Shown: piece after piece, positions 1-7,670 of the stretch
Layout of the letters: every line of letters starts with the position of its first letter
Position numbering within the stretch: position 1 is the first letter of the stretch
Assembly (NCBI RefSeq): GCF_020024835.1
Contig: NZ_JAHHTD010000030.1
Location: forward strand, 1-19,153
Direction of reading: 5' to 3'
DNA: 19,153 nucleotides
Source of the DNA: Campylobacter sp.
GTDB taxonomy: Bacteria; Campylobacterota; Campylobacteria; Campylobacterales; Campylobacteraceae
Notes under the pieces: model-generated
Told to the model about the DNA's origin: nothing
The model's database searches: none
What the model saw: only the letters and a program-made list of their open reading frames with translations
Position numbers and translations under genes: made by a program

Positions 1-881
1 ATGAAAAAAACTTAAATTCAACTAAAAATACAAAAGATTTTAAAGATGAAAATTTAATAAAAGAAGAAAATACTCCAGCAAATAACTCTCAAAATACGAA
101 TAATACAATCTTAAATAAAAATGATAATAATACTTTAGAAAATATTTTTAAAACTAATAAAAATTTAAATTTTTCTCAAAATTTACAAGAAGAATTATTG
201 GCAAATCTTAGTAAAGAATTAAATCAAACTGGCAACAAACTTAATGAAGTTTTAAAAGCGTTGGATTTTAAAAGTTATGAAGCAAAAAATTCATTAGATG
301 ATATAAAAAATATAGAAAAAAAACTTGAACTCTCCATTAAAGATCTTTCTAAAATTACTCAAAAAAGCACCAATGAAATCAATGCAGATTTACAAAAAGA
401 TATAAAATCTACACTTTTACAAATCTCAAATTTAGCTAAAAATTTAGATAATGAAAATATTTTAAATCAAACCAATCGTCTTATAACTCAACTAGAATTT
501 AATCAATTGCTTTCTTTAGCAGATAATAATATCCATACTTTTTTACCATTTTTTTGGGATGATTTAGAAAAATCAAACGTAGTTTTTAAACGTGGAAAAA
601 AAGATAAATTTTATGCTCAAATAAATCTTGAATTTGAAAAACTTGGAAAAATTAATGTATTTTTATCTTTAAATAACGATAAATACATTGACATAAATAT
701 GATGATAGAAAATATTGAATTTAGAAAAAAATTATATGAAAAAGCACATGAGTTAAAAAGATCTCTAAGCGAAGTAGGACTTTTAAGTTCAAATTTTTTT
801 ATAAGCGATATAGTAAGAAGCAAATTTAAAAGTCAAGATGAATACAATGATTTTAATATGGGTTTTGATACGAAAGCATAA
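1..881 (+). CDS. FliK-like flagellar hook-length control protein, 5'-truncated
   Basis: The frame is open from the first bases of the window to a TAA at 879-881, so the true start lies upstream. The TTG at 198 is only an internal codon. About 293 residues are visible. The first two thirds are very rich in Asn, Lys and Glu and predicted disordered or coiled. The last ~110 residues carry the pattern of the FliK C-terminal (Flg_hook) domain: a stretch ending LEFEKLGKINVFLSLNN, then a charged helix ending in LKRSLSEVGL. FliK measures hook length and switches export specificity by contacting the FlhB C-terminal domain. The next gene, 2 bp downstream, encodes just such a domain, which supports the call. 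From memory it corresponds to C. jejuni Cj0849c. It may be a FliK paralogue rather than the main hook-length protein. The family call is inference from pattern, not alignment. Confidence 0.6.
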   Translation, partial: EKNLNSTKNTKDFKDENLIKEENTPANNSQNTNNTILNKNDNNTLENIFKTNKNLNFSQNLQEELLANLSKELNQTGNKLNEVLKALDFKSYEAKNSLDDIKNIEKKLELSIKDLSKITQKSTNEINADLQKDIKSTLLQISNLAKNLDNENILNQTNRLITQLEFNQLLSLADNNIHTFLPFFWDDLEKSNVVFKRGKKDKFYAQINLEFEKLGKINVFLSLNNDKYIDINMMIENIEFRKKLYEKAHELKRSLSEVGLLSSNFFISDIVRSKFKSQDEYNDFNMGFDTKA

Positions 882-883
882 AT

Positions 884-1156
884 ATGACGAAAAAAATAAA
901 AAAAGCAGTTGCACTAGGCTATAAAAAAGAAGAACAAAATGCCCCAAAAATTTTAGCTAATGCTAAAGGTGAAAATGCCACTAAAATTATTTCTTTAGCA
1001 AAAGAAAATGGCATACCTATCAAAGAAGATAAGGATTTAGTAGAAGTTTTAAGCAAGCTAGATTTAGGTGATGAAATCCCACCTAATATGTATAAAGCAG
1101 TGGCTGAAATTTTTGCCTTTTTATATAAAATAGCTAATGAAGATAAAATCAAATAA
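884..1156 (+). CDS. Stand-alone FlhB C-terminal domain protein (FlhX-like)
   Basis: A 90-residue protein that aligns by eye with the cytoplasmic autocleavage domain of the flagellar export switch FlhB. It has KKAVALGYKKEEQNAPKI near residues 6-23, then an alternating Ala/Lys-rich stretch, KENGIPIKEDKDLVEVL (about 46-62), and DEIPPNMYKAVAEIFAFLY near the end. In full-length FlhB the cleavage motif NPTH sits just before the AVAL strand. Here that position reads KIKK, so the protein begins about where the cleaved fragment (FlhB-CC) would begin and cannot autocleave. There are no membrane helices. The H. pylori homologue FlhX is known to stand in partly for FlhB-CC. The start codon follows the FliK-like stop by 2 bp, suggesting one operon. 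Its 3' end overlaps the end of psd on the opposite strand by 8 bp. Matches Cj0848c from memory. Confidence 0.85.
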   Translation: MTKKIKKAVALGYKKEEQNAPKILANAKGENATKIISLAKENGIPIKEDKDLVEVLSKLDLGDEIPPNMYKAVAEIFAFLYKIANEDKIK

Positions 1157-1958
1157 AATGAGCTAAATTGTTAGAAAATTTAATATACTCATAGGCATTT
1201 TTATTCCATTTTAAATATCCTTGTTCAGCAATTAAAACTATAGTAGATCCTAGTTCAAAATTTCCCAATCTTTGACCTTTTTTTACAAGAAGATTCTCAT
1301 AAGTATGGGTAAAGTCATAATTTGCGGCATTTGTTTGTATGCTAGGATCAAATGCAAATTTCATTTTACCAACATTTAAAGCACCTACAAAAACCATCCA
1401 AAAAAGGAATTTATCATCTACTAGAGTTTTTAAAACAACTCTTTCGTTTTTAGTATAAAGATTAACTATTTTTGCAAGTTTTGACTCACTAACACTAAAT
1501 AAAGCTCCGCTAATATAGCTAGCACTTAAAATTTTCATATCACAAGGGGCGTGATAATGATGATAATCCCTTGGAGAAAGATAAATATTCACATAATCTA
1601 CCCCGTTTTCTAATTCTTCTTTTGTTGCTGCTTGTTTTAAAAGCTCTTCTACACCATAACTTGACCCTTTAATGCTAAGAGCAATATTTTGTTTTGATTT
1701 ATTTTGATAACTACTTCCAAGTTCTAAAATTTTTCCATCACTTGGACTTATGAATCCTTCATCTAATTTTCTTTCATTTTGTAAAGTTCTAGTAAATAAA
1801 GCATTTAAACTATCGTATTCTTCATAATATTTAAATTCACTCATATTTATATCAAAAGCTTTTATATAGGCTTTATTAATATTTTTTTGTATCACTTGTG
1901 GAAATTTAATCTTAGCTATCATTCCAAAAATTCTTGATATACTATTGCTTAATATCAT
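1149..1958 (-). CDS. psd: Phosphatidylserine decarboxylase proenzyme
   Basis: Converts phosphatidylserine to phosphatidylethanolamine at the inner membrane. The 269-residue protein has the LGST self-cleavage site at 236-239. Cleavage between G237 and S238 would give a ~32-residue alpha chain with an N-terminal pyruvoyl group and a large beta chain. Other family motifs are SPSDGKILE (D74), and SPRDYHHYH at about 128-136, which supplies the catalytic histidine. Length fits the bacterial short-form family. The ATG (1956-1958) directly abuts the stop codon of the upstream metallophosphoesterase gene. Its Shine-Dalgarno AGGAG lies inside that gene's end, so the two are very likely co-transcribed and translationally coupled. 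The 3' end overlaps the FlhB-like gene convergently. Equivalent to C. jejuni Cj0847 from memory. Confidence 0.96.
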   Translation of the reverse strand: MILSNSISRIFGMIAKIKFPQVIQKNINKAYIKAFDINMSEFKYYEEYDSLNALFTRTLQNERKLDEGFISPSDGKILELGSSYQNKSKQNIALSIKGSSYGVEELLKQAATKEELENGVDYVNIYLSPRDYHHYHAPCDMKILSASYISGALFSVSESKLAKIVNLYTKNERVVLKTLVDDKFLFWMVFVGALNVGKMKFAFDPSIQTNAANYDFTHTYENLLVKKGQRLGNFELGSTIVLIAEQGYLKWNKNAYEYIKFSNNLAHFI

Positions 1959-3083
1959 TTATTCTCCTTTTAATTTCAAAAAAGCTATTTCACTAGGTGC
2001 TAAAAATCTTAAAGCAGGACCCCAAAAGCCTGCTCCACTACTTACATACAATAATGTTTTTTTACTAAGCTGATACAATCCATACACATATCCTTGTTCT
2101 AATAAAACTAGTAAAGAAAAAGGAAATATTTGTCCAGCGTGAGTGTGGCCTGATAAAACTAAATCAAAATCTTTTACATTATTTATCTTCACATATTTTG
2201 GCTGATGAGTGATTAATATATTAAATTTATCATTATTTATCTGTTGTGTAAGCTTTGATATATCGCTTTCTTTATGTCCTAAATATTTAGCACTAAGATC
2301 TAAAGTGCCACTTAAAGAAAAATTTTCAAATTGAAAAATTTCATCTTCTAAAACTCTAAAATTTTTTAATTTTTTCAACTTATTACCAATCTTTTCGATA
2401 TTATGATAATATTCGTGATTACCATATACATAAAAAGTGCCATATTTTGATTTAAAATTTTCTAAAATACTAAGATAATCCATCTTATCAATATTAGCAT
2501 CTATTAAATCACCTGCAATAATCACTACATCAGCATTTAAGGTATTTACCTTATCAACTAAGCCTTGCAAAAATTCTTTTCCTAAATTTTTTCCTAAATG
2601 CACATCAGAAATTAAAGCTATATTTATATTTTCTTTAAGTTTTGTATTTTTTATGTCTATATGCTTTATTTTAGGCAAGCTCACAGCATTAATAAAGCCT
2701 TTAAAAATCATACTTACGCTAAGTATGATAAACCAAGAATCAAAAATAAGTTTTAAAAATTTTCTTCTTTGAGTGTTAAAAATTTGTTTTTTTTTACTAA
2801 AAAAAATCCAACTTCCTAATTCAAATAATATAGTAAAAAGTAGCAAAGAACAAGTAATAGTAGGAAAAATAGCCAAAATATAATAAATTTTTCCGCTTAA
2901 AAAATCATTACGCATACTGGCAAAAAAAACTATTTGCATACAAAAAATAAAAATCATAAAAAATTTCAAAATTACTTTATAATTTGCTAGAAAATCAATT
3001 CGATTTAAAAATCTTTTATAAATATACCAATTTGCTAACGTAAAAAAAAATACTAATATGCTAAAAAAAATCACCATTTTCAT
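1959..3083 (-). CDS. Membrane-anchored calcineurin-like metallophosphoesterase
   Basis: About 374 residues from the ATG at 3081-3083; an in-frame TTG at 3102-3104 would add 7. The N-terminal ~135 residues hold four or so hydrophobic helices. The soluble catalytic domain then shows the full two-metal phosphoesterase signature in order: SDVHLG (DxH), AGDLID (GDxxD), YGNHEYY (GNHE), an ITHQP motif, and SGHTHAGQ (GHTH). This architecture is that of YkuE/LpxG-type enzymes, some of which act on lipid A precursors or other phospholipids. The substrate here cannot be read from sequence. The gene is the first of a two-gene unit with psd, which hints at a role in envelope lipid metabolism (inference). 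No Shine-Dalgarno precedes the ATG. A -10 box ends 7 nt before it, so the mRNA may be leaderless. Corresponds to Cj0846 from memory. Confidence 0.88.
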   Translation of the reverse strand: MKMVIFFSILVFFFTLANWYIYKRFLNRIDFLANYKVILKFFMIFIFCMQIVFFASMRNDFLSGKIYYILAIFPTITCSLLLFTILFELGSWIFFSKKKQIFNTQRRKFLKLIFDSWFIILSVSMIFKGFINAVSLPKIKHIDIKNTKLKENINIALISDVHLGKNLGKEFLQGLVDKVNTLNADVVIIAGDLIDANIDKMDYLSILENFKSKYGTFYVYGNHEYYHNIEKIGNKLKKLKNFRVLEDEIFQFENFSLSGTLDLSAKYLGHKESDISKLTQQINNDKFNILITHQPKYVKINNVKDFDLVLSGHTHAGQIFPFSLLVLLEQGYVYGLYQLSKKTLLYVSSGAGFWGPALRFLAPSEIAFLKLKGE

Positions 3084-3089
3084 TGTGTA

Positions 3090-3095
3090 ATTGTA
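3090..3095 (-). promoter_or_regulatory. Candidate -10 box (TACAAT) for the metallophosphoesterase-psd unit
   Basis: TACAAT read on the minus strand, preceded by a T-rich TTTTGCTT stretch like the -16 region of Campylobacter sigma-70 promoters. The expected transcription start (~7 nt downstream) falls on or next to the A of the ATG at 3083. Assigned by eye. Confidence 0.4.
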
Positions 3096-3122
3096 TTTAA
3101 GCAAAATTAATATTTTTTAAAG

Positions 3123-3128
3123 TAGAAT
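3123..3128 (+). promoter_or_regulatory. Candidate -10 box (TAGAAT) for the ABC-F gene
   Basis: TAGAAT lies downstream of a T-rich run in the 69-bp divergent spacer between the phosphoesterase and ABC-F genes. It would start transcription near 3135, leaving room for the AGGGA Shine-Dalgarno at 3142-3146. Assigned by eye; there is no clear -35, as is usual in Campylobacter. Confidence 0.35.
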
Positions 3129-3152
3129 TCTAAAAAATATCAGGGAATAATC

Positions 3153-5087
3153 TTGGCCTTAATTGATTTAATAGACGCAAATAAAAAATTTAATACAAAA
3201 ATTATACTAGAAAATGCAAATTTTAGTGCAAATTTAGGTGAAAAAATAGCTATCATTGGAAAAAATGGAGAAGGAAAGTCAAGTCTTTTAAAAATACTCA
3301 TTGGGGCTTTAAAATTAGACACTGGAAGAGTAATTAAACAAAACAATATAAGTATTGCTATGTTAAGCCAACAAGTAAGTTTTGAAAATTCTTTAAGTGT
3401 AACTCAAGTAATAAAACAAGAATTAAAAGAAATTTATAATGCTTTAAATGAATTTAATATTTACAACGAAAAATTATCTTTTGATCCTAACAACAAAGAA
3501 TATTTAAAAAAAGTAGATGATTTAAGTTTGATAATTGACTCAAAAGATGCTTGGAATTTAGATCAAAAAATTCAAAGAATTTTAGAAGAATTTAGTTTAA
3601 AAGAGTATGAAAATCGACCACTTTGCTCATTAAGCGGAGGGGAAATTAGGCGCGTTGGGCTTTGCACGTTGTTACTAAAAAATCCAGATATTTTACTTTT
3701 AGATGAACCAACTAATCACTTAGATGTTTATATGAGTAGTTTTTTAGAAGAAAGATTAAAAACTTCTAAAATGTGTGTTATTTTTATTTCTCATGATAGA
3801 CATTTTATAGATGCTATAGCTCAAAAATGTGTAGAGGTTGAAGCTGGAAAATTAAGTATTTTTGAAGGTGGATACACCCAATATTTAGAAAAAAAAGCTG
3901 ATATTTTAGCATCTTTATCTAAAAGCCATGAGACCTTATTAAAACAATTAAAAAGTGAAGAAGAATGGTTAAAAAGGGGCGTAAAAGCAAGACTCAAACG
4001 CAACGAAGGTCGCAAAGAACGTATTTTAAAAATGCGTGAAGAAGCTAAAAAAAATCCTAGTGCAATTAAACGCTTGCAACTTGAAATTAAAAGAGCTAGT
4101 AAAAATTTCAATCAAACTCAAAGTCAAAATCGCAAAAAAATGCTTTTTGAACTAAAAGATATCACAAAAATAACTTCTGAAAAAACACTCTTTCAAAATT
4201 TTAGCACTAGAATATTACAAGGTGAGCATATTGCAATAGTAGGAAAAAATGGCTGCGGTAAATCTACTTTTTTAAAAATTTTATTAGACCAAATTCCTTT
4301 AGATAGTGGAGAGATTAAAAGAGGAGATATAAAAATAGGTTATTTTGATCAAAGTAGAAGTTTGTTAAATACCGACAAAACACTTTTAGAAATTTTTTGT
4401 CCTAATGGCGGAGATCATATTCAAGTACGTGGAAAAAATATACATGTTTATGGATATTTAAAACAATTTTTATTCCCTAAAGAATTCTTAGATCAAAGTG
4501 TGAGTGTATTAAGCGGAGGAGAGAAAAATAAAGTCGCATTAGCTTTGCTTTTTACAAAAGAATATGACGTTTTAATTTTAGATGAACCCACAAATGATCT
4601 TGATATTGCCACCATAAATATTTTAGAAGAATACTTACTTTCTTTTGAAGGAGCCATTTTACTAGTATCTCATGATAGATATTTTGTTGATAAAATAGCT
4701 ACAAAACTTTATACTTTTGAAGATAATTCAACCATAAACATAGAAGTAATCTCATATAGTGAATACTTAGAAAATGAAAAAGAACTCAAAGATTTCAAAG
4801 AATTTTCTCAATATCTTGTTACAAATGAAAATCAAAGTCAAAAAAATAAGGAAAAAACTACTAAAAAATTAAGTTATAAAGAAAATGAAATTTTAAATTC
4901 TCACCCTGATAAAATTCAAAAAATAGAAGAAGAAATCAAACAAATAAGAAATTCTCTAAGTGATCCTAAAATTTATCAAAAGAAAGGAATTGATTTTTTA
5001 TATAATCAACTCAACGCACTTGAACAAGATCTAGAATTTTTAGAGAAAGAATATTTTGAAATTTTAGAAAAAAGTGAAAATTTATAG
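3153..5087 (+). CDS. ABC-F family ATP-binding protein (Uup-like)
   Basis: A soluble 644-residue protein with two ATP-binding cassettes and no membrane segments, so it is an ABC-F translation factor-type ATPase, not a transporter. Cassette 1: Walker A GKNGEGKSS 36-44, signature LSGGE 160-164, Walker B LLLDEPTNHLD 181-191 with catalytic E185. Cassette 2: Walker A GKNGCGKST 364-372, LSGGE 453-457, Walker B with D477/E478. A highly charged linker (about 240-330) fits the interdomain arm that reaches tRNA on the ribosome. The last ~85 residues are a Lys/Glu-rich coiled coil as in Uup, whose C-terminal domain binds nucleic acid. The TTG at 3153 is the right start: the first strand of cassette 1 begins immediately after it, and AGGGA lies 6 nt upstream. 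Close relatives act on stalled or recycling ribosomes, and some confer antibiotic resistance. Nothing here points to resistance. Confidence 0.92.
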   Translation: MALIDLIDANKKFNTKIILENANFSANLGEKIAIIGKNGEGKSSLLKILIGALKLDTGRVIKQNNISIAMLSQQVSFENSLSVTQVIKQELKEIYNALNEFNIYNEKLSFDPNNKEYLKKVDDLSLIIDSKDAWNLDQKIQRILEEFSLKEYENRPLCSLSGGEIRRVGLCTLLLKNPDILLLDEPTNHLDVYMSSFLEERLKTSKMCVIFISHDRHFIDAIAQKCVEVEAGKLSIFEGGYTQYLEKKADILASLSKSHETLLKQLKSEEEWLKRGVKARLKRNEGRKERILKMREEAKKNPSAIKRLQLEIKRASKNFNQTQSQNRKKMLFELKDITKITSEKTLFQNFSTRILQGEHIAIVGKNGCGKSTFLKILLDQIPLDSGEIKRGDIKIGYFDQSRSLLNTDKTLLEIFCPNGGDHIQVRGKNIHVYGYLKQFLFPKEFLDQSVSVLSGGEKNKVALALLFTKEYDVLILDEPTNDLDIATINILEEYLLSFEGAILLVSHDRYFVDKIATKLYTFEDNSTINIEVISYSEYLENEKELKDFKEFSQYLVTNENQSQKNKEKTTKKLSYKENEILNSHPDKIQKIEEEIKQIRNSLSDPKIYQKKGIDFLYNQLNALEQDLEFLEKEYFEILEKSENL

Positions 5088-5117
5088 AGATATTAACTCT
5101 TATTTTATTAGCTTGAT

Positions 5118-5123
5118 TACAAT
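5118..5123 (+). promoter_or_regulatory. Candidate -10 box (TACAAT) for the M48 protease-prmC unit
   Basis: TACAAT follows GCTTGAT in the 59-bp gap after the ABC-F gene. Transcription would start near 5130, just ahead of the strong AAGGGGA Shine-Dalgarno (5136-5142) and the ATG at 5147. By-eye assignment. Confidence 0.4.
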
Positions 5124-5146
5124 TTATAAAATAAAAAGGGGAAACT

Positions 5147-6334
5147 ATGATATTAATGACTATTTTGTGTATTTATACATTATTTACACTTTACATTTCT
5201 TATAATCAAATTCAATTTATAAAAAAAGAAAAAAATAAACAAGCAGTAATTTTAAGTAAAAATGATTATATCAACGCAGCAAATATAGCTATAGAAAATG
5301 AAAAATACAAAATGTTTTCAAACATTTATCATTTAATCATCAACATAGCTTGGCTTAGTTTTGGATTTTTATATCTTAAAGATTTTTTTATAAAAGAAAA
5401 TTCTACTTTTGAAAATACATTATTTTTGCTCGCATTCTTACTTATACTTAGTATTTTAAATTTACCTTTAGGGTATTATGAGAGTTTTGTTAAAGATAAA
5501 AAACATGGCTTTTCAAATATAACTTTAGCACTTTTTATAAAAGATAGTTTAAAATCTTTGATTTTAATGCTTATATTTGGTTTTTTAATAATATATTCTT
5601 TAGTTTTTTGTTTTGAATTTTTTGGTGATTATTGGTGGATAGTAGCTTTTGCCTTAAGTTTTAGCATAATTATCATTATTAACTTAATCTATCCTACCTT
5701 CATAGCCCCTATATTTAACAAAATGACAAAATTAGATAATGAAAAATTGCTAGAAAAAATCACAAATTTAATGCATAAGTGTGGTTTTAATGCCAATGGA
5801 ATTTATATCATCGATGCAAGTAAAAGAGATAAAAGATTAAATGCTTATTTTGGAGGACTTTTTAAAAGCAAAAGAGTTGTATTATTTGATACACTTTTAA
5901 AAGCTTTAAAAGAAAATGAACTTATAGCTGTTTTAGGACACGAGCTTGGACACTTTGTGCATAAAGATTTAATAAAAATGCTTCTTATGAGTGCTTTAAT
6001 GCTTTTTGCTTTATTTTTTATCTTTGCACATTTACCAAATTTATTTTACACTCAAAGTCATCTTGATGAGGTTAATGCTGGAGTTTTTGCTTTATTAATA
6101 ATTTTTGGAAATATTTTTACTTTTTTTATTTCCCCTTTTATCAATAAAATAAGTCAAAAAAATGAATTTAATGCTGATTTACATGGAGCAAAATTAAGTT
6201 CAAAAAGTGATATGAAAGACGCTCTAATAGCACTTGCAAAAGAAAACAAAGCTTTTATAAAAGCAAGTCCAATATATACATTTTTTTACTTAAGCCATCC
6301 TTGTATTTATGATAGAATCAAAGCATTACAATGA
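5147..6334 (+). CDS. Integral membrane M48 zinc metalloprotease (CAAX protease 1/Ste24-like)
   Basis: A 395-residue polytopic protein of the M48A family. The zinc-binding helix is H265-E-L-G-H269 within VLGHELGHFVHKD. The third ligand is E340 in NEFNAD, the usual ExxxD signature of this family. Several hydrophobic helices precede the motif and two follow it, giving the Ste24 barrel-like layout. In eukaryotes Ste24 cleaves prenylated CAAX proteins. Bacteria lack that substrate, and the bacterial members are thought to serve membrane protein quality control, so the substrate is unknown. The start is the first ATG after AAGGGGA; another Met is three codons on. Its TGA overlaps the ATG of prmC (ATGA), so the pair is translationally coupled. 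Matches Cj0723c from memory. Confidence 0.92.
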   Translation: MILMTILCIYTLFTLYISYNQIQFIKKEKNKQAVILSKNDYINAANIAIENEKYKMFSNIYHLIINIAWLSFGFLYLKDFFIKENSTFENTLFLLAFLLILSILNLPLGYYESFVKDKKHGFSNITLALFIKDSLKSLILMLIFGFLIIYSLVFCFEFFGDYWWIVAFALSFSIIIIINLIYPTFIAPIFNKMTKLDNEKLLEKITNLMHKCGFNANGIYIIDASKRDKRLNAYFGGLFKSKRVVLFDTLLKALKENELIAVLGHELGHFVHKDLIKMLLMSALMLFALFFIFAHLPNLFYTQSHLDEVNAGVFALLIIFGNIFTFFISPFINKISQKNEFNADLHGAKLSSKSDMKDALIALAKENKAFIKASPIYTFFYLSHPCIYDRIKALQ

Positions 6335-7134
6335 TGCCTATTGAAAAAGCATTAAAAATAGCTTATACTAAAGATTTATCACATAAAGAACACATAATAT
6401 TCATACTCTGTGCATTTTTAAAAAAAGATAAATCTTGGATTTTTTTAAACCCTGAATTTTTAATTGATGAAAAAAAATTTTTTATGCTTGTTGATCGTTT
6501 TTTAAATGGAGAACCATTTGAATATATTTTTAAACAAACTAATTTTTATGGTATGGATTTTTTTATTGAAAATGGAGTTTTAATTCCTCGTTTTGATAGT
6601 GAAATTTTACTAGAAAAATGTTTAGAAATTTTAGATACTTATCATTTTAAACATATCTTAGAAATAGGATTTGGAAGTGGCGTTTTAAGTATCATTTTAG
6701 CAAAATTAAAAAAGATTTCACTTCAAGCTTGCGATATAAACCCATTAGCACTAAATCTTGCTAAAAAGAATGCAAAGCACCATCAAGTTTTAGATCATAT
6801 TGATTTTAAGCTTTGTAATTTTAAAAAATTGAATTTAAATTACGATTTTATATTTTCAAATCCTCCTTATATAAAAAATTCCTATCCATTAGACAAATGG
6901 GTAAAAAATGAACCTCATAATGCTTTATATGGTGGTAAAAAAGGTTGGGAAATTTTAGAAGATATAATTATTTTTGCTAGAAATAAAAAATGCAAGATTT
7001 TAGCTTGTGAATTTGGATATGATCAAAAAGAACTTTTAAATCAAATTTTAAACAAATACGACTTTAAAGCTGAATTTTTTACCGATTATCAAGGTTTTGA
7101 TAGAGTTTTTATTGCACGTAGTTTAGAATATTAA
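6331..7134 (+). CDS. prmC: Peptide chain release factor N5-glutamine methyltransferase
   Basis: Methylates the glutamine of the GGQ loop in release factors RF1 and RF2 using S-adenosylmethionine, raising termination efficiency. The 267-residue protein shows the SAM-binding motif I E111-I-G-F-G-S-G117, and the HemK/PrmC-specific active-site motif N177-P-P-Y180 that holds the Gln side chain. An N-terminal helical domain (about 1-90) matches the release-factor-binding domain. PRFDSE (about 88-93), just before the methyltransferase core, is also typical. The ATG overlaps the upstream protease stop by four bases; a second in-frame ATG follows directly, so either may be used. Equivalent to Cj0722c from memory. 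Confidence 0.94.
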   Translation: MMPIEKALKIAYTKDLSHKEHIIFILCAFLKKDKSWIFLNPEFLIDEKKFFMLVDRFLNGEPFEYIFKQTNFYGMDFFIENGVLIPRFDSEILLEKCLEILDTYHFKHILEIGFGSGVLSIILAKLKKISLQACDINPLALNLAKKNAKHHQVLDHIDFKLCNFKKLNLNYDFIFSNPPYIKNSYPLDKWVKNEPHNALYGGKKGWEILEDIIIFARNKKCKILACEFGYDQKELLNQILNKYDFKAEFFTDYQGFDRVFIARSLEY

Positions 7135-7136
7135 AA

Positions 7137-7142
7137 TATAAT
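7137..7142 (+). promoter_or_regulatory. Consensus -10 box (TATAAT) before the DUF4149-like gene
   Basis: A perfect TATAAT starts 3 bp after the prmC stop codon in an A/T-rich setting. It would start transcription near 7149, upstream of a full AAGGAGG Shine-Dalgarno (7157-7163). It may give the downstream gene its own transcript besides read-through from prmC. Confidence 0.4.
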
Positions 7143-7172
7143 TATTTCATTTTATTAAGGAGGAAAATTATT

Positions 7173-7649
7173 ATGAAAGCTGTGTATTTATTTTTACTTG
7201 CAAGTTTAATTGGTATAGAAATTAGCATTGGTGTATTTTTAGCTCCTACTATATTTTATCCTGAAAAATTCATAGGAGAAGGAATTTTAACCCATTTTCA
7301 AAGCGGACTTTTAATGACAAATATTTTTGTTAAATTTGGTTATGTTTTGCTTGGAGTTAGTATCATATCCATATTAATAGAAATTTTTTCTTTTAAAAAT
7401 AAAAATTATACTTTTAAAATAAATTTTTCAAAATTTATGCTTTCTTTAATTATTTTGGCACTAAGTTTGCTTTTTGTTTTTTACTTTAGTGCTTACATAT
7501 TGCAAGCACAAACTTTAGGGGAAAAAGCAACACAAACTCAAGAATTTGTAAAAATTCATAATGCTAGTGAGATTGTGATGAAAATTATTATGTTTTCTCA
7601 ATTTGCTTTATTTTTTCTAAATTTTAAAAAAAATGATATAATACAATAA
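7173..7649 (+). CDS. Small inner-membrane protein, DUF4149-like
   Basis: A 158-residue protein with four predicted membrane helices (about 1-25, 48-70, 87-112 and 133-152) and few charged residues between them. The first helix runs into GVFLAPTIFYP, which resembles the Gly-x-Phe-x-x-Ala/Pro-Thr-x-Phe hallmark of DUF4149 proteins. No enzyme motif is visible and the family has no firm function. It is preceded by one of the strongest Shine-Dalgarno sites in the window (AAGGAGG, 9 nt from the ATG), so translation is probably efficient. It sits between prmC and flaC as in C. jejuni (Cj0721c from memory). The promoter of flaC lies inside its last codons. Confidence 0.8.
   Translation: MKAVYLFLLASLIGIEISIGVFLAPTIFYPEKFIGEGILTHFQSGLLMTNIFVKFGYVLLGVSIISILIEIFSFKNKNYTFKINFSKFMLSLIILALSLLFVFYFSAYILQAQTLGEKATQTQEFVKIHNASEIVMKIIMFSQFALFFLNFKKNDIIQ
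7634..7642 (+). promoter_or_regulatory. Extended -10 promoter (TGaTATAAT) for flaC
   Basis: A perfect extended -10, TG then one base then TATAAT, ends 29 bp before the flaC ATG and overlaps the 3' end of the previous gene. Predicted start is near 7649, followed by AAGGAG at 7658-7663. This looks like a sigma-70 promoter. The bases GATAT within it also resemble part of a flagellar sigma-28 -10, so the sigma factor cannot be settled by eye. Confidence 0.55.
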
Positions 7650-7670
7650 GTCTAAAAAAGGAGTAGAGCG

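Noticed and set aside
198..881. TTG at 198 as the start of the first gene
   Set aside because: The same frame is open back to the window edge with similar composition, and there is no ribosome site before the TTG; the gene is better read as truncated by the window.
3042..3050. Run of nine A on + (nine T on the coding strand) in the phosphoesterase gene, a possible slippage site
   Set aside because: Runs of 7-9 A/T are common throughout this AT-rich window and are not typical Campylobacter contingency tracts, which are poly-G/C. No G or C run longer than five was seen.
3140..3346. Antisense open frames, such as 3140-3346 and 12403-12600 on the minus strand
   Set aside because: They lie wholly inside well-supported genes on the other strand, lack ribosome sites and have no family resemblance; they are shadows.
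5086..5103. Possible terminator after the ABC-F gene (AGAG...CTCT then TATTTTATT)
   Set aside because: The stem is only four base pairs with a seven-base loop; too weak to support.
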